The notes under the pieces are model-generated. The model was not told the origin of the DNA and did not search any database. It worked only from the letters and a program-made list of their open reading frames with translations. The translations under genes were made by a program, and so were the position numbers. DNA of 64,000 bases, from positions 89,374-153,373 of the forward strand of contig JAAVEW010000023.1 of NCBI GenBank assembly GCA_014801075.1, read 5' to 3'. Position 1 is the stretch's first letter, and each line of letters opens with the position of its first letter. This document shows positions 16,897 through 25,108 of this stretch, in pieces. Source of the DNA: Barnesiella sp. (GTDB lineage Bacteria; Bacteroidota; Bacteroidia; Bacteroidales; Muribaculaceae).

Positions 16897-17601
16897 TTAT
16901 AATGAACGATAAAAGGTACTCTTTATTGTGTTAAGGTCAACTTTGCCTTTGACGCCGTCGACATTGCCACGGTGGGAATATTGCCAGAGCGTCCAGTCAA
17001 GCTCCTCCTCGGGGAGGGTGAATGAGCACAGCCACAGCGGATAGTCCCGGAAATTGCCTTTGAGATAGCGGTTATAGTCATCCTTGTTGGAGTAGAGCAT
17101 TATGTCGGCGCCCTCGCGTTCGAGGTAGGCGAGCATGGCGCGCAGTCGCTCTGCGATGGCTGCCGGGTCGTGTCCCTCGGGGTTGCCTGTCTGCTCTATG
17201 TCTATGACTATGGGGAAGTCGAGCGAACGGTTGCGCAGCGAGTGGAGCAGATTGATGGCCTGCAGCTCGCCGTCGGTGTCGAAGCGGAAAAAGTGGTAGG
17301 CACCCACCTTGAGTCCGGCATTGCGGGCGCGGCGCACGTTGTCGACGAACATCGCGTCCTTGAAGTCAGTACCTTCGGTGGCCTTGATGATAGCGAAATC
17401 GTAGCCGGCACTTTTCACCCGGTCAAAGTCGATTTCGCCGTTGTGGGCCGATATGTCGATACCTCTTACGGGGTAGAGGTCATGGTCGGGGTCCATGGCG
17501 GGGCTGTTGGCTATATACTGCCGGTAGGCATGGATAAAACCGCACACGGCCACTATCGACGTCACCACTATCGCTATGAGAAATCCAACCCGCCTGTGCA
17601 T
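16897..17601 (-). CDS. Glycoside hydrolase family 25 muramidase, membrane-anchored
   Basis: A 234-residue GH25 enzyme. An uncleaved-looking N-terminal helix (about 6-26) would anchor it to the inner membrane or serve as a signal. The catalytic domain starts with RGIDISAHNG (Asp49), IIKATEGTDF (Glu76), GAYHFF (about 100) and VIDIEQTGN with Asp134 and catalytic Glu136; it closes with WTLWQYSHRGNVDG and VDLNTI. It should hydrolyse the beta-1,4 bond between MurNAc and GlcNAc in peptidoglycan. Its start lies 2 bases after the permease stop and its stop 3 bases before the PorU-like start, so all three are one operon. A local cell-wall opening for envelope machinery is a plausible but unproven job. 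Confidence 0.88.
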   Translation of the reverse strand: MHRRVGFLIAIVVTSIVAVCGFIHAYRQYIANSPAMDPDHDLYPVRGIDISAHNGEIDFDRVKSAGYDFAIIKATEGTDFKDAMFVDNVRRARNAGLKVGAYHFFRFDTDGELQAINLLHSLRNRSLDFPIVIDIEQTGNPEGHDPAAIAERLRAMLAYLEREGADIMLYSNKDDYNRYLKGNFRDYPLWLCSFTLPEEELDWTLWQYSHRGNVDGVKGKVDLNTIKSTFYRSL

Positions 17602-17603
17602 AA

Positions 17604-18452
17604 CTACCTCGTTGCCTCCCTGTTATACTCCTCGACCGAAGCTGCGGAGCGACGGCGCGCAATCCACGCCGCAGTCCTGGCCACGGCATAGACCAACGCC
17701 ATGATGATGACGATAAGAGCGGAGCAGGGCACTTCGATGTAGCACGCCGCGAGCAGTCCGCCGATGCAGCACACCAGCGACACCGCGCCCGATGCGACCA
17801 TCAGACGGTTGAGGCGGTGATAGCGCGTCTCGGCTATCATCTGCGGCAATGAAAGCATCGACATGAGCAACATCACGCCGACGAGCTTGATTGTCAATAC
17901 TATTGCTACGGCGGTGAACACCGTCATGACTGTGGTGATGAACGCTGTAGGCATGCCGCTGACGCGGGCGAAGTCGCGGTCAAACGCACACACTACTATC
18001 TTGTGGTAGAACGCCGCTACGAAGGCTATGAGCAGAAGGGTGAAGATGGCGAACGTCACGATATCGCCTTGTGAAATGGTAAGTATGTTACCGAAAAGAA
18101 ATGAGTTGAGTTCGGGCACATAACCCGGCGTCAGAAACACGAACAGCACGCCGACGGCCATGCCGAGCGACCATACTACCGCTATCGCCGAGTCCTCGCG
18201 CACGTTGTGGCGGGAGGAAACCCACTCAACCCCCACTGATGAGCCGACGGCAAACACCCCGGCCATCAGTATGGGATTAATGCCTGTGAAATATCCGAGG
18301 CCGAGACCTCCGAAGCAGGCGTGGGTAATGCCACCCGCTATGGCCACGAGACGCCGCGCGAATATATAGGTGCCTATCACCGATGAAGCCACGGCTATCA
18401 GTGATATGCCTATAAGAGCGTTGCGGAAAAACTCGTAGTCAAGCAGGTCCAT
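17604..18452 (-). CDS. Metal ABC transporter permease (ABC-3/ZnuB family)
   Basis: A 282-residue polytopic membrane protein with about eight hydrophobic helices. The opening MDLLDYEFFRNALIGISLIA, the RRLVAIAGGITHACFGGLGLGY segment (compare the HxSH/G-rich loop of ZnuB/MntB) and VKLVGVMLLMSMLSLPQMIAE (the LVxALLxxPAATA region) identify the ABC-3 family importing zinc, manganese or iron. No ATPase or binding protein accompanies it here, so partners must be elsewhere. A 42-base gap separates it from the M6 protease gene. The basic C-terminal tail (RTAAWIARRRSA) is cytoplasmic. Metal unknown. Confidence 0.85.
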   Translation of the reverse strand: MDLLDYEFFRNALIGISLIAVASSVIGTYIFARRLVAIAGGITHACFGGLGLGYFTGINPILMAGVFAVGSSVGVEWVSSRHNVREDSAIAVVWSLGMAVGVLFVFLTPGYVPELNSFLFGNILTISQGDIVTFAIFTLLLIAFVAAFYHKIVVCAFDRDFARVSGMPTAFITTVMTVFTAVAIVLTIKLVGVMLLMSMLSLPQMIAETRYHRLNRLMVASGAVSLVCCIGGLLAACYIEVPCSALIVIIMALVYAVARTAAWIARRRSAASVEEYNREATR

Positions 18453-18494
18453 TATCGTGAATTTGTAACTTGAGAGTCAAGTATATATTGAAAA

Positions 18495-21011
18495 TTATTT
18501 TACAACTTTCTCTACGCGTGAGCCCTGACGGCGGATGTAGATACCGTTGGCGGGATTGTCGACCCTGATACCCTGCAGGTTGAAGTATTCAACGGGTGCG
18601 TTGTTGTCGTCAGCGTCGATGTCGGCTACGCCTGAGTTGCCGTTGCCAAGTACCACATCAATCGCGTTGGAGGCCGCTGATTTGAGGCCGTCGTTGTCTA
18701 CAGCCACTACCGAGTAGCAGAATTTATCCTTGTCAGCGGGAAGATTCTCCACGCGCATTGAGGTAGCGCCCTTGGTTGAAACGCCGTTGTATGCTGCCAG
18801 AGGTGCAGTGCCTTCACTTGCGTAGTACACTGTGAAGTCGTCGATAGCGAGGTTGCCGTACTTCTCTTTGTTGTAGACGAGCTTGAGCTGGTGCACGCCG
18901 TTGCTGTTGAGGGTATAGTTGACAGTGGCGCCTTTCTGGCTGTTCCACGAGGTGAAGTCAGTAAGCTTGGTTTCCACGCCATCCTTCACAGCGAAGAGCG
19001 TTGCGGAGCTCTGGTCCTGATTGCTGCTTCCCATCCACTTGGCCCAGAATGAGATGCGGGTGATGGGGTAGTCATATTCGGGAGTCATTACCCAGTAGCC
19101 GCTCTCCATGCGGAGTGAGGGGATTGACTCTCCGTAGTTGTCGGTGGTGGCGTAAGATTTACGGGCGCTTGTAGTCCAGCCTTCGGCATTGGTGATTGAG
19201 CTGTCTGAACCGAAGTCGTTCGAGTTGCTGCCTTCAACGATTTCGCCGTAAGTGCTTACTGTCAGCAGATAGTCGGTAGCGCCTTCAACCGAGCTCCATG
19301 AAGCTACGAAGTAGTCGGGACCGATTTCAGTGTCAAGGGGCACGAACGCTACGGGCGAATCGAGAGTGGGTGCACCGCCGCATACGTCGAACGTGATTAT
19401 GCCGTTTTTCTCCGTGATATTGGTCAGGGGGATGCCGAGCGAAACGCCGGCCCATGTCTTCATGTTAGGTGTGGTATTGTCGGTAAACGAAGTGTAACGT
19501 CCTCCTGTGCCGGGGAATGCGTAGCCGCTCATTGCGGTCTCGCTGGTGCCGTTGGGGTTGTTGTTGGCTTCCTCGATGTCGACATACTGGTGGCTCTTCG
19601 TATTGTTGACAGCATTTTGTGACCACACTGAAGCGTTGTAGTCGATGTGCCATATCAGCATACCGTGACCGGGAAGGTATTTGTCCCAGTTGCTCTGCTG
19701 ACGGTTTTCGAGCAGGAAGAATTCAGTGTTCTTTGCGGTGGGGATTATACAGCCGTAGTTGCTGCTCTCGATATGTTCGAGCGATACGGTGCGGGGTGTC
19801 TTGTCGAGCACGAGGGGGTCAATCCAGCCCATTGCGTTGCGTTCGAATATCGAGTAGGTGGGAGGTGTGCAACCATCGTTGTTGTAGGGGCCGTAGTCGA
19901 GCACTGACCATGAGGAAGGGGTATAATTCTCGGTACCGTACTGATCAGCAGTGTGGTAAAGGTCGGGCAGACCCATCACGTGAGAGAACTCGTGGACGAA
20001 TGTGCCGATACCGTCAGGTCGGTTGTATTCCCATTCGTTGGAGCAGGCGTAGCGGTTGATTCTCACACCGTCGAGGGTCAGAGATTTTCCGGCTGAGGAA
20101 AGCTCCCACTGGTGAGGCCACACGCAATTGCTACCGCCGTAGCTTGCTTCGCCCTGACCGGCATAGATAACGAATACGTTGTCGACATAGCCGTCGCCGT
20201 CGGTGTCATAATCCTTGAAATTGATCTGGCTGTCAAGACCTTTACAGCCGTCGACAATCATCTGCGGAGCGTTTTTATCATCGCCGAAGTAATCGTTGCC
20301 GCCGTAATATGCCTGATTCTGGGGGAGGGTTACGGGACCATATACGTCAAAGTCGGGGGTAAACAATCCCATCGAAGCGTCGGTAAACCAGTCGAGTGCC
20401 GAGCCGGTGCCGCCGTTTTCGCTGAATCCCTTCTGGTTGATCATGCGCTCGAAGTAGGCTGAAGCTCCTCCGGAGTAGGTTGTCTTGAATTTCACGTCGG
20501 TGTACTCCACGAGGATGATAAGACCCTTGGGTGAACCGGTGCGGGGATAGGCCGAGTTGGCGAAGAGTCCTACGCCCGACTGGGGAATCGACGAAACCGA
20601 AGCGTTGGCACGCGGTGCGAGGCTGCGGGGCTCGGAGCGGCGGTTGAGGGGCGACATTTCGGCTGTCAGAGCGCCTGCTTCGGCGAGTTTCTCGCGGTTG
20701 ATGCTTGCGAGAAATTCTTTCTCGGCGTCGGTGCGCGCCGCTACGTTGGCGGCTTTTATATTTGATGCTTTTGCAAGGCCGGTGTTGGCATCGACCTCGG
20801 CAAAGTAATATCCGTTAACCTCGTTACCTAAGACCATGCGGCCGTCCTCGGTGAGGAAAAATTTGAAAAATTCATCGCCGGCACGGGTGAGGGTCACCTC
20901 GGTACCGTCAGGTTGGGTTGCAGTGAATGTAAGGCGTTTGGCCGGAACAGCGTTTGCACTCATGGCTGTGATGAGGGCACCGGCCGCTACTAAATGTTTT
21001 AACTTTTTCAT
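18495..21011 (-). CDS. Secreted M6-family metalloprotease with a T9SS-like C terminus
   Basis: An 838-residue protein with signal peptide (1-22, ending ANA), a propeptide, and an M6 (immune inhibitor A-like) domain. The zinc motif HEFSHVMGLPD is at 340-350, preceded by a calcium-type loop DYDTDGDGYVDN (267-278). After the protease come a carbohydrate-binding-like beta region with the phrase RISFWAKW and a fibronectin-like stretch. The last 35 residues (EYFNLQGIRVDNPANGIYIR, then basic) match the short C-terminal signature common on secreted Bacteroidales proteins and thought to mark surface or T9SS export. It has its own -7 box. It is a plausible substrate for the PorU proteins, not shown. 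Confidence 0.88.
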   Translation of the reverse strand: MKKLKHLVAAGALITAMSANAVPAKRLTFTATQPDGTEVTLTRAGDEFFKFFLTEDGRMVLGNEVNGYYFAEVDANTGLAKASNIKAANVAARTDAEKEFLASINREKLAEAGALTAEMSPLNRRSEPRSLAPRANASVSSIPQSGVGLFANSAYPRTGSPKGLIILVEYTDVKFKTTYSGGASAYFERMINQKGFSENGGTGSALDWFTDASMGLFTPDFDVYGPVTLPQNQAYYGGNDYFGDDKNAPQMIVDGCKGLDSQINFKDYDTDGDGYVDNVFVIYAGQGEASYGGSNCVWPHQWELSSAGKSLTLDGVRINRYACSNEWEYNRPDGIGTFVHEFSHVMGLPDLYHTADQYGTENYTPSSWSVLDYGPYNNDGCTPPTYSIFERNAMGWIDPLVLDKTPRTVSLEHIESSNYGCIIPTAKNTEFFLLENRQQSNWDKYLPGHGMLIWHIDYNASVWSQNAVNNTKSHQYVDIEEANNNPNGTSETAMSGYAFPGTGGRYTSFTDNTTPNMKTWAGVSLGIPLTNITEKNGIITFDVCGGAPTLDSPVAFVPLDTEIGPDYFVASWSSVEGATDYLLTVSTYGEIVEGSNSNDFGSDSSITNAEGWTTSARKSYATTDNYGESIPSLRMESGYWVMTPEYDYPITRISFWAKWMGSSNQDQSSATLFAVKDGVETKLTDFTSWNSQKGATVNYTLNSNGVHQLKLVYNKEKYGNLAIDDFTVYYASEGTAPLAAYNGVSTKGATSMRVENLPADKDKFCYSVVAVDNDGLKSAASNAIDVVLGNGNSGVADIDADDNNAPVEYFNLQGIRVDNPANGIYIRRQGSRVEKVVK

Positions 21012-21311
21012 GTTGAGTATGATAATGTTTATTACCTGTATATTTATTTAGTTTTAGTAATTGTCGGAATGTGACGATTGCTCTAATTCTCTGTTTTTTA
21101 ATGGCAGAAAGTTGCAAAGATAACAATTATCCCTGCAACTTTGAAATATTTTCAGGTTTTTAACCTTTATAAATGATGCATATTTTGCATATGCAGAAAA
21201 TGGAAACAGACTCAGCGTAAACCAATTTTCAACATCCGTTGATTAACTGCTGAATATCTGCTTATTAAGTCTTAATATCTGCTTATTAACTGCTTATAAT
21301 AGGGGTGCGAC
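21012..21311. other. 300-base intergenic region before the M6 protease gene
   Basis: Holds the M6 promoter box and an AT-rich direct repeat: AATATCTGCTTATTAA at 21253-21268 and 21274-21289, period 21, with partial further copies (TTAACTGCT and TTAACTGCTTATAA). No gene is visible. Confidence 0.65.
21115..21122 (-). promoter_or_regulatory. Promoter -7 box ahead of the M6 protease gene
   Basis: TATCTTTG on the minus strand, 104 bases before the start codon. No good -33 element at the right distance. Confidence 0.45.
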
Positions 21312-21755
21312 TTAATGTGGAGCGACGGCGGCCTCGCGTGCCTCGCGCACTATCAGCAGCAGTTCGTCGCTGACTTCGGGGGGGAGGGGTATATGGCGCA
21401 GCTGCAGCGAGCGTGCCCATCCCGCTATGTCGGAGGGGATGAGGGTCAGGAGTATGTCGCGGAATTGCTCGGTCTCCTCGCCGGTGTAGTCCTCGCCGCT
21501 GCGGTTGGCGTAGATGTCGAGCTCTTCGTCGTCGTAATATTCTATCTCGGTTGAGACGGCCGTGGAGAGTGAATCCTTCTCGCAGGTGAGGTGCATGCCG
21601 CAGCAGCCGGAGTCGTTGTCGGCGTCTGCCGGGGTGGCGTTGTCTGCCTCGGTGTCAGCGGTTTGTGGCTGTCGGCGGCGACCGCCGCGGTCAAGCAGGT
21701 AGATCAGTGCGCCCCCTGCCACGAGTATGGCTAATATGATTGCGGCTGCTATCAT
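21312..21755 (-). CDS. Small membrane protein with a CCGMHxxC motif, coupled to aroA
   Basis: A 147-residue protein. Residues 1-21 form one transmembrane helix (IAAAIILAILVAGGALIYLL), followed by a basic stretch, an acidic linker, the cysteine motif CCGMHLTCEKD (about 51-61), and a helical C-terminal domain with IPLPPEVSDELLLIVREAREA. The start overlaps the aroA stop (ATGA), so translation is coupled. Three Cys and one His in a short span could bind a metal or a cluster. I recall similar proteins beside aroA in other Bacteroidales, but I assign no function. Confidence 0.6.
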   Translation of the reverse strand: MIAAAIILAILVAGGALIYLLDRGGRRRQPQTADTEADNATPADADNDSGCCGMHLTCEKDSLSTAVSTEIEYYDDEELDIYANRSGEDYTGEETEQFRDILLTLIPSDIAGWARSLQLRHIPLPPEVSDELLLIVREAREAAVAPH

Positions 21756-23086
21756 AACGGTGTGGCGCTTGAGAGTCCAGAATTGTCAATGTCGGTGAGC
21801 GGGGTGTCATCGTCGGGGCCGTCGGCATCGGCGTCGGTCAGTGTGAATCCGGCGCTTGCGAGGTCGTCCCAGAATCCCGGGTAGGACTTGCTCACCACCT
21901 CGGCGTTGCGTACCACGATGCCGGGTATCAGCACAGCGGTGGGGGCGAAGGCCATAGCCATGCGGTGGTCATCGTAGGTGTCGATGGCCGGCCGCTCGAA
22001 TATGGGGTGACGCGCTCCGTTCCACACGAGTTCGGAGTCGTTGCGTATCTCCACTATTATGCCGAATTTATCGAGTTCGGCGCGCAGTGCCTCCAGACGG
22101 TCAGTCTCCTTGACACGCAGCGATTTGAGTCCGCGCAGGTGGAAGGGTATGCCGAGCATGGCGGCGGTGACGGCAAGTGTCTGCGCCAGGTCGGGAGTGT
22201 CGACGAGGTCGGTCTCGAACCGCGAGAACTGTTCGGGAGTGGGCGCCACTTCGAGAGCGTCGGCCACATCCTCTGACTCGGAGGTGGCTACGCCGAGCAT
22301 GTCGAAGAGTCGGGCGCAGGCGCTGTCGCCCTGCAGCGAGGGGAGGCGCAGCGAGGGGAGGGTCACGAATCCTGCCGTAAGTGCCGCTGTCTCATACCAG
22401 TAGGATGCGGCTGACCAGTCGGGCTCGGCAACGGTATCTCCCGCCTTGGAGTAGGGTACTGGGGCCACGACAATATCCTCGAACGGTGCGTCAAACTCTA
22501 CCTGCGCTCCGGCGCGGCGCATCAGTTCGGCGGTCATGTCGATATAAGGTTTTGACATCAGCATCCCTTCGAGGTGGAGGGTCAGGCCCTCGGTCATGAC
22601 GGGCGCTGTCATCATCAGTGCCGATATGAACTGCGAGCTTACCGAGGCGTCGATGCTGATGCGTCCGCCGCGCAGCTGACGGCCGTTGATATGCAGCGGC
22701 AGGTACCCCTCGCGGTCAAGGCACTCGATGTCGGCGCCGAGGGCGCGTAGCGAGTCGATGAGTATTCCCATGGGGCGCTGACGCATGCGCTCGCTGCCGT
22801 CGACCACGGCGCTGATGCCGGGGCGCGAACTGAGGTAGGCGGTGATGAAGCGTGTGGCAGTGCCGGCGGCGCCGGTGTTGACCGTAATCTCACCGTTGGC
22901 TTCGGCCGCCAGTCGGAGTGCCTGCGCCAGAAGTCGGGTGTCGTCGCAGTCGGCTATGGTCAGTTCGGAGGACGCGTCGGGAGTCAGGGCGTTGATTACG
23001 AGCATGCGGTTGCTGATGCTCTTGGAGAGTGGCAGATTGACGGTTGCCATCATCATCTCCTCCGGCGGGAATATTCGGTAGTTCAT
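21752..23086 (-). CDS. aroA: 3-phosphoshikimate 1-carboxyvinyltransferase (EPSP synthase)
   Basis: A 444-residue enzyme starting MNYRIFPPEEMMMATVNLPL. Family landmarks: LPLSKSISNRML (shikimate-3-phosphate-binding Lys and Ser near residues 19-25), NTGAAGTATRFITAYL (about 64-80), GSERMRQRPMG (about 88-98), SSQFISALMM, and the C-terminal RVKETDRLEALRAEL and DDHRMAMAFAP. It joins shikimate-3-phosphate and PEP in aromatic amino acid synthesis. The frame extends 36 codons upstream to 23194, into the MalY gene's end, but the family N terminus fits the ATG at 23086. It is translationally coupled to the small membrane protein downstream. The MalY stop lies 83 bases upstream. Confidence 0.95.
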   Translation of the reverse strand: MNYRIFPPEEMMMATVNLPLSKSISNRMLVINALTPDASSELTIADCDDTRLLAQALRLAAEANGEITVNTGAAGTATRFITAYLSSRPGISAVVDGSERMRQRPMGILIDSLRALGADIECLDREGYLPLHINGRQLRGGRISIDASVSSQFISALMMTAPVMTEGLTLHLEGMLMSKPYIDMTAELMRRAGAQVEFDAPFEDIVVAPVPYSKAGDTVAEPDWSAASYWYETAALTAGFVTLPSLRLPSLQGDSACARLFDMLGVATSESEDVADALEVAPTPEQFSRFETDLVDTPDLAQTLAVTAAMLGIPFHLRGLKSLRVKETDRLEALRAELDKFGIIVEIRNDSELVWNGARHPIFERPAIDTYDDHRMAMAFAPTAVLIPGIVVRNAEVVSKSYPGFWDDLASAGFTLTDADADGPDDDTPLTDIDNSGLSSATPL

Positions 23087-23168
23087 ATCGCTTTTGTTTT
23101 GCAGTGGGGTGGTTGCTGAGGCGCTGTTGCTGATTGGGGCGCATCGCAGCCTGTATGTTTGTAAAATC

Positions 23169-24362
23169 TCAGGCTTCGGCCGGGTGGCGCTCAAGCGCGG
23201 CGGCTATGCGTGCGAGGCTCTCGTCGATGACGCTGCGCGGCGTGGCCACGTTCATGCGCATGAACCCTTCACCCTCGGTGCCGAACATGGCGCCGTCGTT
23301 GAGGGCAAGGTGGGCTTCCTTCACGAAAAATTCATTGAGGCGGTCGTGGTCGAGGCCGAGCCCGCGGCAGTCGAGCCATATGAGGAACGATGCCTGCGGA
23401 CGGTACACTTTTATCCGCCCGTCGGATATGCGCTCTATCTCGCCGGCGGCATGGTCGATGTTGGCCTGTATATAGTCCAGAGCTTCCGAGAGCCATTCCT
23501 CGCCGTGGTTGTAGGCGGCGATAGTGCCGATGGTGGCGAAGCAGGTGGGGGCGTTGAATTCGTTATTCTCCATCCAATCGAAGAAGTTGTCGCGCAGCGC
23601 TTTATCCTTGATTACGCACCATGAGCTGACGAGCCCGGGCACGTTGAATGTCTTGGAGGGGGCGCCGAGCATGATGCCGGTGCGGCGGGCGTTGTCGCTC
23701 ACCGAGAGGTAGGGAATGTGTGGCTCGCCGTTGAGCATGAGGTCGCCGTGTATCTCGTCGGAAACTACAATGACCCCCTCGGCGGCGCATATATCGGCAA
23801 CGCGGGCGAGCGTTTCGCGGCTCCACTGTATGCCAATTGGGTTGTGGGGGTTGCAGAGTATCATCATGCGAGGGTGCTCGCGTCGCACTATCTCTTCGAG
23901 TCCGTCGAGGTCCATCTCGTAGTTGTCGTCGCGGCGTATCAGCGGGTTGTTGAGGGCCACGCAGCCGTTGCTCTCGACGAGGCGACGGAAGGGATGATAG
24001 ACGGGCGGTTGTATCACAATCTTGTCGCCGGGCTTGCAGAATCGGTTGATTACGAAGCCTATACCCTTCACTATGCCGGGGATGTAGGTCATCTCGTCGG
24101 GCGTGGCGGTGAAGTTGTGGCGGCGCTGCAGCCAGCCGGCGATGGTGGGGAAAAAGTCGTCGGGCACCGAAGCGTAGCCGTAGATGCGGTGGCTTATGCG
24201 CTGCTGCAGTGCTTCCGTTATTTCAGGGCACACGGTGAAGTCCATGTCGGCAATCCACATAGGTAACAGATTGTCGCAGTCAAACCATTTGTTGAGCTCG
24301 CAATACTTTATTGCGTCGCTGTGCGATCGGTCGATAATTGAGTCAAAGTTATATTTTCCCAT
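23169..24362 (-). CDS. MalY/PatB-family PLP-dependent aminotransferase or C-S lyase
   Basis: A 397-residue fold-type I PLP enzyme. It has WIADMDFTVCPEITEALQQR (N-terminal signature of MalY/PatB), HNPIGIQWSRE, IVVSDEIHGDLM (PLP pyridine-binding Asp), and the Schiff-base lysine in LGAPSKTFNVPGL. MalY/PatB proteins cleave cystathionine or cysteine conjugates to pyruvate, ammonia and a thiol; some act as aminotransferases. Length is normal. It is divergent from the carbonic anhydrase gene with a 197-base gap, where a 15-base palindrome sits on its likely transcription start. Confidence 0.88.
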   Translation of the reverse strand: MGKYNFDSIIDRSHSDAIKYCELNKWFDCDNLLPMWIADMDFTVCPEITEALQQRISHRIYGYASVPDDFFPTIAGWLQRRHNFTATPDEMTYIPGIVKGIGFVINRFCKPGDKIVIQPPVYHPFRRLVESNGCVALNNPLIRRDDNYEMDLDGLEEIVRREHPRMMILCNPHNPIGIQWSRETLARVADICAAEGVIVVSDEIHGDLMLNGEPHIPYLSVSDNARRTGIMLGAPSKTFNVPGLVSSWCVIKDKALRDNFFDWMENNEFNAPTCFATIGTIAAYNHGEEWLSEALDYIQANIDHAAGEIERISDGRIKVYRPQASFLIWLDCRGLGLDHDRLNEFFVKEAHLALNDGAMFGTEGEGFMRMNVATPRSVIDESLARIAAALERHPAEA

Positions 24363-24383
24363 TGCGGTAGGTTGTGATGGTAT

Positions 24384-24404
24384 TGTAATCCGATTACAAA
24401 GATA
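24384..24404 (-). promoter_or_regulatory. Promoter -7 box and overlapping palindrome ahead of the MalY-like gene
   Basis: TATCTTTG (24404-24397) with the palindrome TGTAATC-C-GATTACA (24384-24398) centred about where transcription should begin. A candidate repressor site. Confidence 0.5.
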
Positions 24405-24436
24405 ATGAAAAAATGGAGACTTTCTGATTGAATTGC

Positions 24437-24467
24437 TTGATATGGTAAAAACTATTTCCTAATTTTG
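24437..24467 (+). promoter_or_regulatory. Promoter of the carbonic anhydrase gene
   Basis: TTG (24437-24439), 20 bases, TAATTTTG (24460-24467). The leader is about 87 bases. Confidence 0.6.
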
Positions 24468-24559
24468 GGATATATAATGCAGCGGTTGCCTCCCGATTGG
24501 GGGGTAAGTGGCGCAGCAGAAGTGATACACGCAAGTGAAACTATTTAAAATTTAACGTC

Positions 24560-25108
24560 ATGGTCATAGAGGAAATACTCAATTACAACAAGAATTTTGT
24601 GGAGAGCAAAGGCTATGAGCCTTATATCACCAACAAGTATCCGGACAAGAAGATAGCCATACTCTCGTGTATGGACACCCGCCTTACCGAACTGCTCCCT
24701 GCCGCCCTGGGCATACGCAACGGCGACGTGAAGCTTATAAAGAATGCGGGCGGTATCATATCCCACCCCTTCGGGTCGGTGATACGTTCGCTCATGGTCG
24801 CTATCTATGAGCTTCATGTGGAGGAGGTTATGGTGGTGGCTCACAGCGACTGCGGCGCGTGCCACATGAGTGCCGAGAGCATGATTGAGCATATGCTCCA
24901 GCGCGGCATCAAGCAGGAGACCATCGACATGATACGTTTCTGCGGCATTGACTTCGAGAAGTGGCTCTACGGCTTCGGCGACACCCGTAAGAGCGTGATT
25001 GACACCGTTGAAGCTATCCGCAACCACCCTCTCATCCCCCACGACATAACAATCCGCGGCTTCATCATCGACTCCACCACCGGCGCCCTCACCGAAGTCG
25101 AGTGCTGA
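24560..25108 (+). CDS. Beta-class carbonic anhydrase
   Basis: A 182-residue enzyme of the small beta (YvdA-like) group. Zinc ligands are Cys37, His95 and Cys98, in ILSCMDTR and VVAHSDCGAC; the catalytic dyad Asp39/Arg41 follows Cys37. IKNAGGIISHPFGSVIRSLM is the conserved glycine-rich segment. It interconverts CO2 and bicarbonate in the cytoplasm. The last 20 bases overlap the convergent membrane-protein gene's 3' end on the other strand. It has its own promoter. Confidence 0.93.
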   Translation: MVIEEILNYNKNFVESKGYEPYITNKYPDKKIAILSCMDTRLTELLPAALGIRNGDVKLIKNAGGIISHPFGSVIRSLMVAIYELHVEEVMVVAHSDCGACHMSAESMIEHMLQRGIKQETIDMIRFCGIDFEKWLYGFGDTRKSVIDTVEAIRNHPLIPHDITIRGFIIDSTTGALTEVEC

